Shown: one piece after another, positions 43,648 through 52,434 of the stretch | How positions within the stretch are numbered: position 1 is the stretch's first letter | How the letters are laid out: every line of letters starts with the position of its first letter | Source of the DNA: Mesonia mobilis DSM 19841 | GTDB taxonomy: Bacteria; Bacteroidota; Bacteroidia; Flavobacteriales; Flavobacteriaceae | Direction of reading: 5' to 3' | Assembly: GCF_000423405.1 (NCBI RefSeq) | Contig: NZ_AUHX01000001.1 | Location: 1 to 64,000, forward strand | DNA length: 64,000 nucleotides | Made by a program: the position numbers and the translations under genes | Notes under the pieces: generated by a model | What the model was told of the DNA's origin: nothing | What the model saw: only the letters and a program-made list of their open reading frames with translations | Database searches by the model: none

Positions 43648-44949
43648 ATGAATATACCAGCCTCTAAATTACCTACCGTGGCCATCGTAGGAGGTGGCTT
43701 TGCCGGAATGAATTTGGCAAAAAAACTAATTAAACTGCAAAAATTTCAAGTTGTTCTTATAGATAAAAGAAACTACCACACATTTCAGCCTTTATTATAC
43801 CAAGTATCTACTTCTAGCTTAGAGGCAGATTCGATCGCATACCCTTTAAGAAAATTAATTACAGAAAAGAAAAATGCTTTCTTTCGTCTAGCGGAAGTAA
43901 CTTCGATTGATGCAGAGCATCATACCATTTTTTCTGATATAGGAGAATTAGTGTACGATTACCTAGTGATCGCCACCGGTTCTAAAACAAATTTCTTCGG
44001 AAATGATACTGTTGAAGAAAATGCGATGTGGATGAAAACCATTCCGCAGGCTTTGAACATTCGAAGTTTAATTTTAGAAAATTTAGAGCAAGCTTCGATC
44101 ACTACCGATGAAAAGACTCGAAAACGACTATTAAATTTTGTGATCGCCGGTGCAGGACCTACAGGCGTAGAACTTAGTGGAGCCATTGCAGAGGTAAGAA
44201 ATAATATTATCCCGAAAGATTATCCTGATATTGATATTTCTGAAATGAAAATTCATTTATTAGAAGGTTTAGATCGCGTTTTACCACCAATGTCTGAAAA
44301 AGCTTCGATGAAAGCTGAAAAGTTTTTGAAAGATCTTGGGGTTTATATTCATTTAAATACGATGGTAGAAGATTATGACGGCGAGCTTGTAAAAACCAAC
44401 ACCGATGAAAGTTTTGAAACCGAAACTTTTATTTGGAGCGCAGGAGTTACCGGTTCTCCCGTTAAAGGTTTAAATGCTTCAGCGATTGTAGATCGGGCTA
44501 ATCGTTACCAAGTAAATGTTTTTAATCAGGTTGAAGGATACGAAAATGTATTTGCAATAGGAGATATTGCTTTAATGAAAAGTGAAGAATATCCAAAAGG
44601 CCATCCAATGGTGGCGCAACCGGCAATACAGCAAGGTAAACATTTAGCAAAGAACTTAGAGCGTATTTTAAAAAATGAAAAACTTCAACCTTTTGATTAT
44701 TACGATAAAGGGACAATGGCAACGATTGGCCGTAACAAAGCGGTAGTCGATTTAAATAAATCTACCTTCGGTGGTTTTTTTGCTTGGTTTATTTGGATGT
44801 TCGTTCACCTTTGGTTTTTAGTAGGTTTTAGAAATAGAGTAGTCACTTTCTTTAATTGGACGTACAGCTACATTAATTTTGATCGTGCGGCAAGATTAAT
44901 TATTAGACCTTTTAAAAGGCATAAGGTGAAATTAGAGCATAAGGAGTAA
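43648..44949 (+). CDS. ndh: Type II NADH dehydrogenase (NDH-2)
   Basis: 433 residues of a non-proton-pumping, membrane-associated flavoprotein passing electrons from NADH to quinone. The N-terminal FAD-binding VAIVGGGFAGMNLAKKL, the NADH-binding segment FVIAGAGPTGVELSGAIAE (about 170), and the FAIGDIALM motif at the second FAD contact are present. A C-terminal hydrophobic stretch (FFAWFIWMFVHLWFLVGF, about 375-395) anchors it to the membrane. It is divergent from the sigma-factor unit, with -7 box TAATTTTG at 43623-43630. Confidence 0.94.
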   Translation: MNIPASKLPTVAIVGGGFAGMNLAKKLIKLQKFQVVLIDKRNYHTFQPLLYQVSTSSLEADSIAYPLRKLITEKKNAFFRLAEVTSIDAEHHTIFSDIGELVYDYLVIATGSKTNFFGNDTVEENAMWMKTIPQALNIRSLILENLEQASITTDEKTRKRLLNFVIAGAGPTGVELSGAIAEVRNNIIPKDYPDIDISEMKIHLLEGLDRVLPPMSEKASMKAEKFLKDLGVYIHLNTMVEDYDGELVKTNTDESFETETFIWSAGVTGSPVKGLNASAIVDRANRYQVNVFNQVEGYENVFAIGDIALMKSEEYPKGHPMVAQPAIQQGKHLAKNLERILKNEKLQPFDYYDKGTMATIGRNKAVVDLNKSTFGGFFAWFIWMFVHLWFLVGFRNRVVTFFNWTYSYINFDRAARLIIRPFKRHKVKLEHKE

Positions 44950-44950
44950 A

Positions 44951-45139
44951 TTAATTTTTACGTCCTAAGTTCACGCTTATAGGTTTAAAGAAAGAAAATA
45001 TAAGCGTACTTATTCCTAAAAAAATAAGAATATAGGCTTTGTAATTTTTGTATAAACCTAAATCTTGAAAGTCTAAATAAGTAATACCTATCGTTAAGAA
45101 AACAATAGCAATTAGTGATATAATTTTTACTTTTTTCAT
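44951..45139 (-). CDS. Small two-helix membrane protein
   Basis: Sixty-two residues with two predicted transmembrane segments (VKIISLIAIVFLTIGITYL and YILIFLGISTLIFSFF) and basic ends. It ends 1 base after the ndh stop on the opposite strand. Composition and start (MKKVK) are credible, but no family is recognised. Overlapping reading in another frame (44985-45221) has no membrane logic and is considered spurious. Confidence 0.55.
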   Translation of the reverse strand: MKKVKIISLIAIVFLTIGITYLDFQDLGLYKNYKAYILIFLGISTLIFSFFKPISVNLGRKN

Positions 45140-45222
45140 AACGATAGGGTTTTTGGGTGGACTTAATTTTACTGAAACGTAAAGGTATTAAAAAATTAAT
45201 AATCAGCCTATTATAATACATT

Positions 45223-46092
45223 TTATTGGTCTAAATTTTTATCAAAAGTATACTTGTAAAGTGCAGAAGTACCGGTAATACTCTTTTCTGCAGATAGATA
45301 GCATTCATTTTTATTGATCATGGTAATTCCTTCAATTTGTATAGATGCTCCAAGCTGTGGTTGTAGATTATATTTTTTCATTTCTCCGTTAGAAAATTTA
45401 CCACGACTAAATTCTTTCAATTCAATAATAAATGGTGTTGGCATACTATTACCACACAATAAAATTCTATCATTAAGTTCATCATAAGTAGCGCCGGTAA
45501 TTAAGCCTTCCGTTTCGATCGTGTCAATTTTTTCAAGCTTGTAAGTTCCCGGGGTTTTACTTAGTTCATAAACATCGGTTTTTTTGTTTTCCCAGTTTTT
45601 AGTGAAAATATAAAGTTTATCTTGATAACTAATTAGTGCTTCCGCATCAAAATTACTATTATATCTTGCCGGTAAATATTCTTCTTGATTGGCATAACTA
45701 AAGTTAATGATCTCTGCCTGTATGCTATCATTCTCTGCGTTTTTATAGGCTTCCTTTTCAATTTTATAAACTTTTAAATCTTTTCGACTTCCTAAGTTAT
45801 TACCAAAATCTCCTATATACAGAAATTCTTCGTCTTCCGCTAGATCTTCCCAGTCGTTATTTTCTACATTGGTAACCACAACGGTTCGAAGTACATTTCC
45901 GTTTTTAGCGTCAATTTCATATAACTCATTAGGCTCATCAGAATCATTATGGGTAATAAGGCGACCATCTAAAAGTAACAATCCTGAAGACTCATTTACT
46001 TTGCTATCTAATGACGTTAGTAAAGGTATTTCTTCACCAAAACCTCTTGCTAAAAAGATAAAAGAAAGTAATATTAAGTGTGTAAGTTTCAT
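45223..46092 (-). CDS. Secreted beta-propeller-like protein of unknown function
   Basis: 289 residues: a signal-peptide-like N-terminus (MKLTHLILLSFIFLARGFGEE), then repeated short beta units. Examples are ESSGLLLLDGRLITHNDSDEPNELYEID cut short here as SSGLLLLDGRL, WEDLAEDEEFLYIGDFGNN, EALISYQDKLYIFTKNW and EGLITGATYDELNDRILLCG, a rhythm of six-bladed propellers such as SdiA-regulated or esterase-like phytase proteins. No catalytic motif is seen. It has no T9SS tail. Monocistronic. Confidence 0.65.
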   Translation of the reverse strand: MKLTHLILLSFIFLARGFGEEIPLLTSLDSKVNESSGLLLLDGRLITHNDSDEPNELYEIDAKNGNVLRTVVVTNVENNDWEDLAEDEEFLYIGDFGNNLGSRKDLKVYKIEKEAYKNAENDSIQAEIINFSYANQEEYLPARYNSNFDAEALISYQDKLYIFTKNWENKKTDVYELSKTPGTYKLEKIDTIETEGLITGATYDELNDRILLCGNSMPTPFIIELKEFSRGKFSNGEMKKYNLQPQLGASIQIEGITMINKNECYLSAEKSITGTSALYKYTFDKNLDQ

Positions 46093-46318
46093 AACCGTGG
46101 TTTCTAAGTCAATTGTTGTGATTAATTATTAGAAATGATTATGCCATCACGTTTATAGTTAATGAATAGTATTTAATGTTTTGTTTATCAGTGTTTTATT
46201 GGTTTGAAGTTCTGCGCTGAAAAATTCAACAGAAACAGGTTTCTACACTTGTGTTGAGGAATCGTTACACACTTTTTATCTAAACCTATTATAAATGATA
46301 AATACTTAATCTTGGCTT

Positions 46319-46349
46319 TTTGCTTCAGAAATGAATACGTGTATATTTG
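46319..46349 (+). promoter_or_regulatory. Consensus Bacteroidetes promoter of glmM
   Basis: TTTG at 46319-46322 and TATATTTG at 46342-46349 are separated by exactly 19 bases, matching the -33 TTTG / -7 TAnnTTTG consensus of the primary Bacteroidetes sigma factor. Transcription would start near 46356, leaving an approximately 20-base leader before the ATG at 46375. This is the best promoter in the window and suits a housekeeping gene. Confidence 0.8.
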
Positions 46350-46374
46350 TTACACTAATCAATGAAATTAATTT

Positions 46375-47763
46375 ATGACACTTATAAAATCTATATCAGG
46401 AATTCGTGGAACCATTGGCGGCAACGTTGGTGATAATTTAACGCCGATCGATGCGGTTAAATTTGCTTCAGCTTACGGTTTTTGGGTTAAAAGTCAGGTA
46501 GAAAAAGACGAATACCGTGTGGTCGTTGGTCGTGATGCTCGAATTTCTGGTGAAATGATGCAGCAATTAGTGATGAACACTTTAGTTGGTTTAGGCATTC
46601 ATGTAATCGACTTAGGACTTTCAACTACACCAACCGTAGAAATGGCCGTGCCGATGGAACACGCCGATGGCGGAATAATCTTAACCGCAAGCCATAACCC
46701 TAAACAATGGAATGCCTTAAAATTACTGAATGAAAAAGGTGAGTTTTTAAATGGAGAAGAAGGCGCTAAAATTCTGGAAATTGCAGAAAGCAACACCATC
46801 GAGTTTGCCGATGTAGACGATTTAGGTGAAATTACGGTAAACGATGCATATATCGATTTACATATCGACGAAATTTTAGATTCTAAATGGGTCGATGTTG
46901 AAGCGGTAAAAGCAGCGAATTTTAAAGTGGTTGTCGATGCGGTAAATTCAACCGGAGGTATAGCCATTCCTCGTTTATTAGAAGCAATGGGTGTTGAGGT
47001 TGTAAAATTGTATTGCGAACCTAACGGTCAATTTCCGCACAATCCGGAGCCATTAAAAGAGCATTTAGGCGATATCTGCAAATTGGTGGTTGAAGAAAAT
47101 GCCGATTTTGGTATTGTGGTCGATCCCGATGTAGATCGTTTAGCATTTATCGACGAGAAAGGAAATATGTTTGGTGAAGAATACACCTTGGTGGCGGTTG
47201 CCGATTATATTTTAGGTAAAGAAAAAGGAAACACCGTAAGCAACCTTTCCTCTTCTCGCGCTTTACGTGATGTAACTGAAAAACATGGCGGAACTTACCA
47301 AGCCAGCGCGGTAGGAGAAGTAAATGTAGTTACCTTGATGAAAGAAACTCAGGCGATTATTGGTGGTGAAGGAAATGGCGGAATTATTTTTCCTGAATTT
47401 CACTACGGAAGAGATAGCTTAGTGGGCGCAGCTTTATTTTTAACCCATTTAGCTGAAAAGAAAATCACGGTTTCTCAACTACGAGAAGAGTATCCGGCGT
47501 ACTTTATGAGTAAAAATAAAATTCAGTTAACTCCAGAGTTAGATGTTGATGCGATTTTAGTTGAAATGGAAAAGAAATATGCTAACGAAGAAGTTTCAAC
47601 CGTAGATGGCGTGAAAATAGATTTCCCGAACAATTGGGTTCACTTAAGAAAATCGAACACAGAACCAATTATTAGAATTTACACAGAAGCAAAATCGCAA
47701 CAAGAAGTCGACGATCTTGCCGATAAAATTATGATGGAAATTAAAGCCATTGCCGGTATTTAA
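46375..47763 (+). CDS. glmM: Phosphoglucosamine mutase
   Basis: Converts glucosamine-6-phosphate to glucosamine-1-phosphate for peptidoglycan and LPS precursors. 462 residues of the alpha-D-phosphohexomutase fold: N-terminal SISGIRGTIGG, phosphoserine loop ILTASHNPKQWN (about S106), the metal-binding DPDVDRLAF (about 245), the sugar-binding GGEGNGGI (about 330) and the phosphate-binding RKSNTEPIIRIYTEA near the C-terminus. Motifs favour GlmM over phosphomannomutase, but the families are close. It is monocistronic, with a consensus promoter and strong terminator. Confidence 0.93.
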   Translation: MTLIKSISGIRGTIGGNVGDNLTPIDAVKFASAYGFWVKSQVEKDEYRVVVGRDARISGEMMQQLVMNTLVGLGIHVIDLGLSTTPTVEMAVPMEHADGGIILTASHNPKQWNALKLLNEKGEFLNGEEGAKILEIAESNTIEFADVDDLGEITVNDAYIDLHIDEILDSKWVDVEAVKAANFKVVVDAVNSTGGIAIPRLLEAMGVEVVKLYCEPNGQFPHNPEPLKEHLGDICKLVVEENADFGIVVDPDVDRLAFIDEKGNMFGEEYTLVAVADYILGKEKGNTVSNLSSSRALRDVTEKHGGTYQASAVGEVNVVTLMKETQAIIGGEGNGGIIFPEFHYGRDSLVGAALFLTHLAEKKITVSQLREEYPAYFMSKNKIQLTPELDVDAILVEMEKKYANEEVSTVDGVKIDFPNNWVHLRKSNTEPIIRIYTEAKSQQEVDDLADKIMMEIKAIAGI

Positions 47764-47788
47764 TTTTCTATTGAATAAAGTAGAAATT

Positions 47789-47820
47789 AAAAAGCTTGAG
47801 CGTTGGCTCAAGCTTTTTTT
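47789..47820. terminator. Terminator after glmM, overlapping the 3' end of the convergent acyltransferase gene
   Basis: Arms AAAAAGCTTGAGC (47789-47801) and GCTCAAGCTTTTT (47806-47818) surround the loop GTTG. The right arm contains the last codons and TGA stop (complement of 47808-47810) of the minus-strand gene ending at 47808, so the hairpin can act on both genes but is partly coding. Confidence 0.9.
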
Positions 47821-48686
47821 GTGTGTTTCCAGCGTTTGTGCGTCCACAAATAATATTCAGGTTGCTCACGAATTTGCTCTTCTAAAAGCTGAAAGAATTT
47901 CTCTGTAATTTCAAAATCTTGATAATCCTTAGGAGTTGCCGTTAACGGAATTAGTTTTGCTGAATAATACCCGCGTTTCACTTTTCTTATTTGAAGGTAC
48001 AAAATACCAAAGCCTAGTTTTTTTGCCATCGATTCAGAACCGGTAAACGCTGTAGTTTCTGTTCCCATAAAATTTACCCAACACGCATTTTTAGTGTTTT
48101 TAGGAGATTGGTCTGAGATCATATAATAACTCGCTTTCTGGTTATTAACCTTGTTGCGCATCATTGTTGGGATCACTTCTTTACTGGTAATAAGCGTGGT
48201 TCCTAAATTGGCTCGAATATCTTTAATTAGTTTATCGAAGTGTTTATTTCTTATCTTTTTATAAATCGCGTAGGCTTTATTGTGCGTGTCGTAAAAATTA
48301 ATAGCCGTTGCCCATTCGTAACTCGCATAATGGCCACACATAACAATGGCTCCGTTACATTCTTTTTCAAACTTTACTAATTCTTCAATATTTTCATAAA
48401 CGAAGCGTTTTTTTAATTGTTTGTTAGAAATAGAAAGTGTTTTTATCATTTCTAAAAACATATCGCACATATGTTTATAGAACTTTTTTTCGATCTTTTT
48501 TAATTCTGAAATAGACTTCTCAGGAAAAGATTTTTTTAAATTATCACGTACTACTTTTTTCCTGTATCCGATCAGGTAAAAAACGATCACATAGCAAAAA
48601 TCTGAAACCAAATAGAATATAGGAAATGGTAGTTTAGAAACTAACCATAATAGAGGATAAGCTAAATAGAAGACAACTTTTTTCAT
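47808..48686 (-). CDS. LpxL-type lipid A late acyltransferase-like protein (copy 1)
   Basis: 292 residues of the LpxL/HtrB family: an N-terminal hydrophobic segment (VVFYLAYPLLWLVSKLP), the catalytic HX4E in CGHYASYEW (His about 121), ISDQSPKN and a C-terminal YLWTHKRWKHT. It adds a secondary acyl chain to the lipid A precursor at the inner membrane, using acyl-ACP. It is paralogous to the next gene (48765-49640), 78 bases away, in the same direction. The TGA stop lies in the glmM terminator. Confidence 0.88.
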   Translation of the reverse strand: MKKVVFYLAYPLLWLVSKLPFPIFYLVSDFCYVIVFYLIGYRKKVVRDNLKKSFPEKSISELKKIEKKFYKHMCDMFLEMIKTLSISNKQLKKRFVYENIEELVKFEKECNGAIVMCGHYASYEWATAINFYDTHNKAYAIYKKIRNKHFDKLIKDIRANLGTTLITSKEVIPTMMRNKVNNQKASYYMISDQSPKNTKNACWVNFMGTETTAFTGSESMAKKLGFGILYLQIRKVKRGYYSAKLIPLTATPKDYQDFEITEKFFQLLEEQIREQPEYYLWTHKRWKHTKKA

Positions 48687-48764
48687 AAAAATCTATGATA
48701 AGCTGTCAAATATAATTTTTTATAAAAAAATAAAAGTAAAATTAGCAATTTTATAAATTATCTA

Positions 48765-49640
48765 TTAATTTTTTGCGTGTTTCCAACGCTTGTGTGACCA
48801 TAAATAATATTCGGGTTTATCTTTAATTTGCTCTTCTAAAAGTTGAAAATATTTTTCAGTAATTTCAAAATCTTTAAAATTTTCAGGATGATCTGCTAAT
48901 GGTATAAATTCTGCAGTGTAATGACCGCGTTTTACTTTTTCAATATGTAAATAGGTAAGCGCTAGATCTAATCGTTTCGCTAAAACCTCGCTTCCGGTAA
49001 ATGCAGGAACTTCTCTTCCCATAAACTTCAGCCAATGTTTAGCGTGAGCACCTTTGGGAGCTTGATCGGCAATCATTCCGTAGCTAGATAAAAGTTGATC
49101 TTTTTTGTTTCGTAAAATCTGTTTAGGCACGTCTTTGGTGGCCAACATCGTGGTATGGTGTTTACTTCTAATTCTTTTAATTAAACAATTAAAATAACGA
49201 TTTTTTATTTTTTTGTAAACACCGTACGCTTCATAAGTGAGTCCGTAAAAATGTAAAGCATTTACCCATTCGTAACTGGCGTAATGCCCAAGTAAAATGA
49301 TATGACTTTTATCGAGACTTTGTAAACGTTCAAGTTCTTCTGGGTTTTTTACTACAAAACGTTTTTTTAGTGCTGCACCAGAAATAGACATGGTTTTTAC
49401 CATTTCTAAAAACATATCGCAAAAGTGATGGTAAAATTTCTTCTGAATTTGATGAATCTCTTTTTTAGACTTTTCAGGAAAAGCTAATTCTAAATTCGAT
49501 TTCACTACATTTTTACGATAACCAACCACATAATACACAATCACGTAGACGAAATCTGAAAATAAATAGAAAATTTTAAAAGGTAAAATAGATATAAACC
49601 ACAAAATAGGGTAGACCGCGATAAATCCCAATCTTTGCAT
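48765..49640 (-). CDS. LpxL-type lipid A late acyltransferase-like protein (copy 2)
   Basis: 291 residues, colinear with the adjacent paralogue: hydrophobic N-terminus, HX4E in LGHYASYEW, IADQAPKG, and ending YYLWSHKRWKHAKN. The pair is a tandem duplication; the two proteins may add different acyl chains (for example to the two sides of lipid A) or be redundant. Its start codon CAT (plus strand 49638-49640) partly coincides with the ATG 49639-49641 that a longer rhomboid frame would use. Confidence 0.88.
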   Translation of the reverse strand: MQRLGFIAVYPILWFISILPFKIFYLFSDFVYVIVYYVVGYRKNVVKSNLELAFPEKSKKEIHQIQKKFYHHFCDMFLEMVKTMSISGAALKKRFVVKNPEELERLQSLDKSHIILLGHYASYEWVNALHFYGLTYEAYGVYKKIKNRYFNCLIKRIRSKHHTTMLATKDVPKQILRNKKDQLLSSYGMIADQAPKGAHAKHWLKFMGREVPAFTGSEVLAKRLDLALTYLHIEKVKRGHYTAEFIPLADHPENFKDFEITEKYFQLLEEQIKDKPEYYLWSHKRWKHAKN

Positions 49641-49670
49641 GAATAACAGAAAATTTTTACAAAGATATGG

Positions 49671-49678
49671 TATATTTG
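49671..49678 (+). promoter_or_regulatory. -7 promoter box of the rhomboid gene
   Basis: TATATTTG is an exact TAnnTTTG 20 bases before the ATG at 49699. A transcript beginning just after it could not include the upstream ATG at 49639, which supports 49699 as the real start. No TTTG lies 19-21 bases upstream. Confidence 0.55.
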
Positions 49679-49698
49679 AAGGTATTCAAACGCATGTT

Positions 49699-50346
49699 AT
49701 GGGAGATTTAGAAATAGTTACATTTATTGTTATTGGAATGAATGCCGTGGTGTCTCTAAAAGGTTTTAACGATACATATTTCTTTGATAAATATAAGTTT
49801 AATGTAGGAGCTATAAAGCTGGGAGAGCAATTGCGAGTGATTACTTCTGGATTTTTACACGTCGATGTTACTCATCTATTTGTAAATATGCTTACGCTCT
49901 ATTTTTTCTCTGGAGTTGTCATTAATTATACCGGTACCATAAATTTCTTTGTGATCTATTTAGGGAGTTTAATTTTAGGAAATTTATTTTCTCTCTATTT
50001 TCATAGAGACGAAGATCATTATACTGCCGTTGGCGCCAGTGGAGCGGTAATGGGTATTTTGTATGCTGCCATTTTATTAGAACCGGGAATGACTTTGGGC
50101 TTATTTTTTCTTTTACCTATTCCTGCTTATATGTTTGGTATTGGTTATTTACTTTATACCATTTACGGGATGAAAAACAGAATTGGTAATATTGGTCACG
50201 ATGCACATTTTGGCGGAGCAATGGGCGGTTATTTTATTACCTTAATTTTTGAACCTTGGGTGTTTAGTGAGCATTTATTAATGGTCGTATTATTATTTAT
50301 ACCTCTTATAGTGTTATTTATTTTACAGAAAAACGGTAAACTTTAA
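49699..50346 (+). CDS. Rhomboid family intramembrane serine protease
   Basis: 215 residues from the Met at 49699 (MGDLEIVTFIVIGMN). Rhomboid hallmarks are the His-rich SGFLHVDVTHLFVNM, the catalytic Ser in TAVGASGAVMGILYA, and the catalytic His in GHDAHFGGAMGGY, within about six transmembrane helices. It cleaves transmembrane segments of partner proteins. The start is chosen because the -7 box at 49671-49678 lies inside a longer frame. SIMPL follows after 50 bases. Confidence 0.9.
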   Translation: MGDLEIVTFIVIGMNAVVSLKGFNDTYFFDKYKFNVGAIKLGEQLRVITSGFLHVDVTHLFVNMLTLYFFSGVVINYTGTINFFVIYLGSLILGNLFSLYFHRDEDHYTAVGASGAVMGILYAAILLEPGMTLGLFFLLPIPAYMFGIGYLLYTIYGMKNRIGNIGHDAHFGGAMGGYFITLIFEPWVFSEHLLMVVLLFIPLIVLFILQKNGKL

Positions 50347-50396
50347 TTTTTGGTCTCATTCTTGGTTTAGCAATAAAAAACTTAACAATATATATT

Positions 50397-51098
50397 ATGA
50401 AAAAATTATTTTTAGCTGTTGCCTTACTTTTTACAATTGGTCTGGTAGCACAAGAACAACCTAGCGGAATTTCAGTAAATGGTGAAGGAACAATTACTGT
50501 GGTTCCCGATGAAGTTCTTATTCAGGTTTATATTCAAGAAGAAGCTTCAAGTGCACAGAAAGTAAAAGAAAATACCGATAAGGTGATTGATGAGGTGTTG
50601 AAGTATTTAAAGTCTGAAAAAATTCCGCAGAAAAATATTCAAACTGAATATGTGAGATTGGGGAAGAACGTACAAAACAGTAAATACGGTAATGTTCCTA
50701 ATGCCGTTAACTTTTATGCTAATCAGAGCATTTCTATTCTATTAACTGATGTTTCTAAGTATGATGAAATTACTCGTGGATTATTAGAATTAGGAATTAA
50801 CGGTATTAATAGCGTTCAATTTAAATCTTCAGAAATTGAAAAATACGAAGCGCAGGCTCGTTTAAAAGCCATTGCAGATGCAAAATCTAAAGCAAATGAA
50901 TATGCTAAAGCTTTAGAGGTAAAAGTAGGAACGCCAACTTTAATTAGTGAGAGCTCGAATTCTTATTCTAATCCGCAGGTTTTTAGAACAATGGAGATGA
51001 AGCAAAGTAGCGTTTCATCATCTAATACACAAACTTTGGCAGTAGGAGAGATGGAAATAAAATCGCAAATTCACGTGGTTTTCTCGATTATTAACTAG
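50397..51098 (+). CDS. SIMPL (DUF541) domain periplasmic/outer-membrane protein
   Basis: 233 residues: a signal peptide (cleavage after LVAQ), then the SIMPL fold with SGISVNGEGTITVVPDEVLIQVYIQ (start of DUF541), VQTEYVRLG-like strands, QSISILLTDVSKYDEI, and AIADAKSKANEYAKALE near the C-terminus. Members are exported and often membrane-associated; their role is not established but oxidative-stress protection is reported for some. It has its own terminator. Confidence 0.88.
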   Translation: MKKLFLAVALLFTIGLVAQEQPSGISVNGEGTITVVPDEVLIQVYIQEEASSAQKVKENTDKVIDEVLKYLKSEKIPQKNIQTEYVRLGKNVQNSKYGNVPNAVNFYANQSISILLTDVSKYDEITRGLLELGINGINSVQFKSSEIEKYEAQARLKAIADAKSKANEYAKALEVKVGTPTLISESSNSYSNPQVFRTMEMKQSSVSSSNTQTLAVGEMEIKSQIHVVFSIIN

Positions 51099-51117
51099 TA
51101 GTCAATTTAGAATCATA

Positions 51118-51151
51118 AAAAAATCCCGTTCTATTTAGAACGGGATTTTTT
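51118..51151. terminator. Terminator between the SIMPL and TlpA-like genes
   Basis: A hairpin with arms AAAAAATCCCGTTCTA (51118-51133) and TAGAACGGGATTTTTT (51136-51151) and a TT loop. A/T runs on both sides suit the convergent genes ending at 51098 and 51171. Confidence 0.92.
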
Positions 51152-51170
51152 ATTAATAAGAAGAAATGTC

Positions 51171-52298
51171 TTAGTCTAACATTTCTGATACTTTAGCTCT
51201 AAGTGCTTCGCCTCTTAAATCTTTAGCGATAATCACTCCGTTTTCATCTAAAATAAATGTAGCAGGAATAGATCTTACATTGTAAAGCTGAGCTACAGGA
51301 CCTTGCCAGTATTGTAAGTTAGAAACGTGTTGCCAAGTTAAACCATCGTCTTCGATTGCTTTTAACCACTTATCTTTTTGTCCGTTCTTATCTAAAGAAA
51401 CACCGATAATATTTAAACCTTTATCGTGGTATTCATTGTAAAGTTTAACTACGTTTGGATTTTCGATTCGGCAAGGTTTACACCAAGATGCCCAAAAATC
51501 TACAATAGTTATTTTCCCTAAAGCATCTTTTAAGGCAAGTTGCTCACCTTCTGGAGTTGGAGCAGAAAATTCTGGAGCTTTGCTACCTACAGCGGTTGCA
51601 CTAGCTTTTTGAATGGTTTCATTTAACTGTTTTCCGATTTCAGAGTTTTTAACTTCTTCATCTAAATTTTCAAATAACTCTTTAAATTCGTTGTTGCTTA
51701 ACGACTTCCCGTTCATCATATCAGATAAGATCAATGCAGAAACTAAAGACTGAGGATTTTCTGAAATCATTTTCTGGAACTTCCCTGTATTATTTTCTTG
51801 AAGCTCTTTTTGCTTCTGCTGAATTTCTTGCATTAACGCAGGATTCTGTCTAAGGTTCGGGTTGTTTGCTTGGTATTGCTCAACCATTTTCTGCATTTCT
51901 TTTCTTAAAGACATAATTTCAGAAACATAATCGTTAAACAATTGGTTAGACTTACCTCCTTCAACTTTAGAGCTTCTTAAACTATCTTTATAAACGGTTG
52001 CAGTAATCGGTTCATTTTCATTAATAAAAACCACATTACCTCTTCCGCCTTCTAGCGTTAAGATGTTTAGCGTTTCAAAATCTACTTTAGGTAAATCGAT
52101 CTCAAACTTACCATCTTTTACCATTACCGTATCGATAGCTTGAGGTTGACCGGTATTACCTAATTGAGATAAGTAAATTGCGGTGCTATCTTCTACGTTG
52201 CTAATAGAACCTTTAAAAGTAGGTTCGTTACTTTCTTTATTGTTGTCTTGACAAGCAACGGCAAAGGCTGCCAGAGCAATTACAAATAATTTTTTCAT
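51171..52298 (-). CDS. TlpA-type thioredoxin-fold lipoprotein with N-terminal DUF4369
   Basis: 375 residues: lipobox AFAVAC, a DUF4369-like beta-domain (about 28-125), a Gln/Glu-rich coiled middle (about 125-230), and a thioredoxin/AhpC-TlpA domain with the redox motif WASWCKPCRIENP and the cis-Pro segment VRSIPATFILDENG. It should catalyse disulfide reduction/isomerisation in the periplasm or outer membrane. Bacteroidetes encode several such proteins. A consensus promoter lies just upstream. Confidence 0.9.
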   Translation of the reverse strand: MKKLFVIALAAFAVACQDNNKESNEPTFKGSISNVEDSTAIYLSQLGNTGQPQAIDTVMVKDGKFEIDLPKVDFETLNILTLEGGRGNVVFINENEPITATVYKDSLRSSKVEGGKSNQLFNDYVSEIMSLRKEMQKMVEQYQANNPNLRQNPALMQEIQQKQKELQENNTGKFQKMISENPQSLVSALILSDMMNGKSLSNNEFKELFENLDEEVKNSEIGKQLNETIQKASATAVGSKAPEFSAPTPEGEQLALKDALGKITIVDFWASWCKPCRIENPNVVKLYNEYHDKGLNIIGVSLDKNGQKDKWLKAIEDDGLTWQHVSNLQYWQGPVAQLYNVRSIPATFILDENGVIIAKDLRGEALRAKVSEMLD

Positions 52299-52320
52299 TA
52301 ATTAAAATTTAGTTTAGCTA

Positions 52321-52352
52321 CAAAAGTAACTAACGTAAATTAAAGGCACAAA
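52321..52352 (-). promoter_or_regulatory. Consensus promoter of the TlpA-like gene
   Basis: On the minus strand TTTG (complement of 52349-52352) and TACTTTTG (complement of 52321-52328) are separated by 20 bases, matching the Bacteroidetes -33/-7 pair. The start codon is at 52298, giving a very short leader. The divergent GAF gene has its own box at 52384-52391. Confidence 0.7.
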
Positions 52353-52383
52353 TTTCTAAAGTATTGTTAAGATTTATTATTCC

Positions 52384-52391
52384 TATCTTTG
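52384..52391 (+). promoter_or_regulatory. -7 promoter box of the GAF-domain gene
   Basis: TATCTTTG matches TAnnTTTG 43 bases before the ATG at 52435. The only upstream TTG (52364-52366) is 17 bases away, shorter than the normal spacing, so the -33 half is weak. GACGTATTACGTTATC after the box (52396-52411) contains an imperfect inverted repeat that might bind a regulator. Confidence 0.45.
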
Positions 52392-52434
52392 TTGTGACGT
52401 ATTACGTTATCTTGTTAGTTATAAAATTATTGCA

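Noticed and set aside
44985-45221. Frame overlapping the 62-residue membrane protein
   Set aside because: No hydrophobic or family logic; the alternative frame 44951-45139 has two clean membrane helices.
49639-49698. Longer rhomboid start
   Set aside because: Its ATG shares bases with the start of the divergent acyltransferase, and an exact -7 box at 49671-49678 lies inside this stretch.
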